Positions 22,138 to 22,175 of a stretch of DNA of 22,175 bases are shown piece by piece (position 1 is the stretch's first letter; each line of letters opens with the position of its first letter). The position numbers were made by a program, and so were the translations under genes. The stretch covers positions 1 through 22,175 of the forward strand of contig JAEXNA010000144.1 of NCBI GenBank assembly GCA_023447635.1. Reading direction: 5' to 3'. This stretch comes from Vulcanimicrobiota bacterium (GTDB lineage: Bacteria; Vulcanimicrobiota; Xenobia; Xenobiales; JADMJV01). The notes beneath the pieces are model-generated. The model did no database searches. It saw only the letters and a program-made list of their open reading frames with translations, and was not told where the DNA came from.

Positions 22138-22175
22138 TTAGGGGGTGGCGGGAGCGACAGCCTTGGGGGTGGTGG
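22138..22175 (-). CDS. C-terminal tail of upstream gene, probably yidC
   Basis: A minus-strand frame open from the right edge ends TAA at 22138-22140 and reads TTPKAVAPATP, an Ala/Pro/Lys/Thr-rich tail typical of a membrane-protein end. The family is inferred only from the conserved order yidC-jag-mnmE; no diagnostic residue is visible. Confidence 0.35.
   Translation of the reverse strand, partial: TTPKAVAPATP

Overview
The window is a gene-dense, GC-rich bacterial chromosome segment. The phylum cannot be fixed from sequence alone. It contains two conserved housekeeping blocks. At the right is the classical near-origin string, read on the minus strand as (probable yidC tail)-jag/khpB-mnmE-mnmG-rsmG-parB. 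In the left-centre is the dnaX-ybaB-recR replication/repair block, also minus. Coupled genes with 1-16 nt overlaps and GTG, TTG and probably ATT starts are common.

Layout. 1-350: tail of an unidentified plus-strand gene. 360-2166: minus pair encoding a GNAT acetyltransferase and a KY-type transglutaminase-like lipoprotein. 2361-3282: exported TPR protein with a strong intrinsic terminator. 3339-3845: coiled-coil protein with a C-terminal zinc ribbon. 3853-8842: recR, then an HPt gene on the opposite strand whose frame looks broken, then ybaB, a stand-alone response regulator, dnaX, a zinc-ribbon protein and a 30-residue small ORF. 9048-10304: a large, acidic, leaderless LysM-like protein. 10305-10817: a non-coding stretch with an AT-rich patch, palindromes and about 3.8 copies of a 61-bp tandem repeat in A-B-A-B order. 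10818-11281: RelE/ParE-type toxin-antitoxin pair with a good sigma70-like promoter. 11491-11688: small membrane protein. 11779-13647: MFS flippase fused to a PlsC acyltransferase. 13725-16701: three-gene minor-pilin operon (PilX/GspK-like, PilV-like, PilW/GspJ-like). 16706-22175: the parB to jag block.

How the genes work together. The dnaX operon couples the clamp loader with the nucleoid protein YbaB and a receiver-only response regulator, and an HPt protein lies between ybaB and recR, so phosphorelay parts sit inside a replication/repair locus. MnmE and MnmG jointly modify wobble uridine in tRNA, RsmG methylates 16S rRNA, and ParB is a chromosome-segregation or nucleoid-occlusion factor with no parA beside it. 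The pilin operon would supply the tip or initiation complex of a type IV pilus or type II secretion pseudopilus whose core genes lie elsewhere.

The points most worth a second look are the probable ATT start of mnmE, the C-tract frameshift in the HPt gene, the 61-bp repeat array beside the LysM gene and toxin-antitoxin pair, the repeat-expanded DnaX linker, and the LysM protein itself. No wholly new system is proven here.
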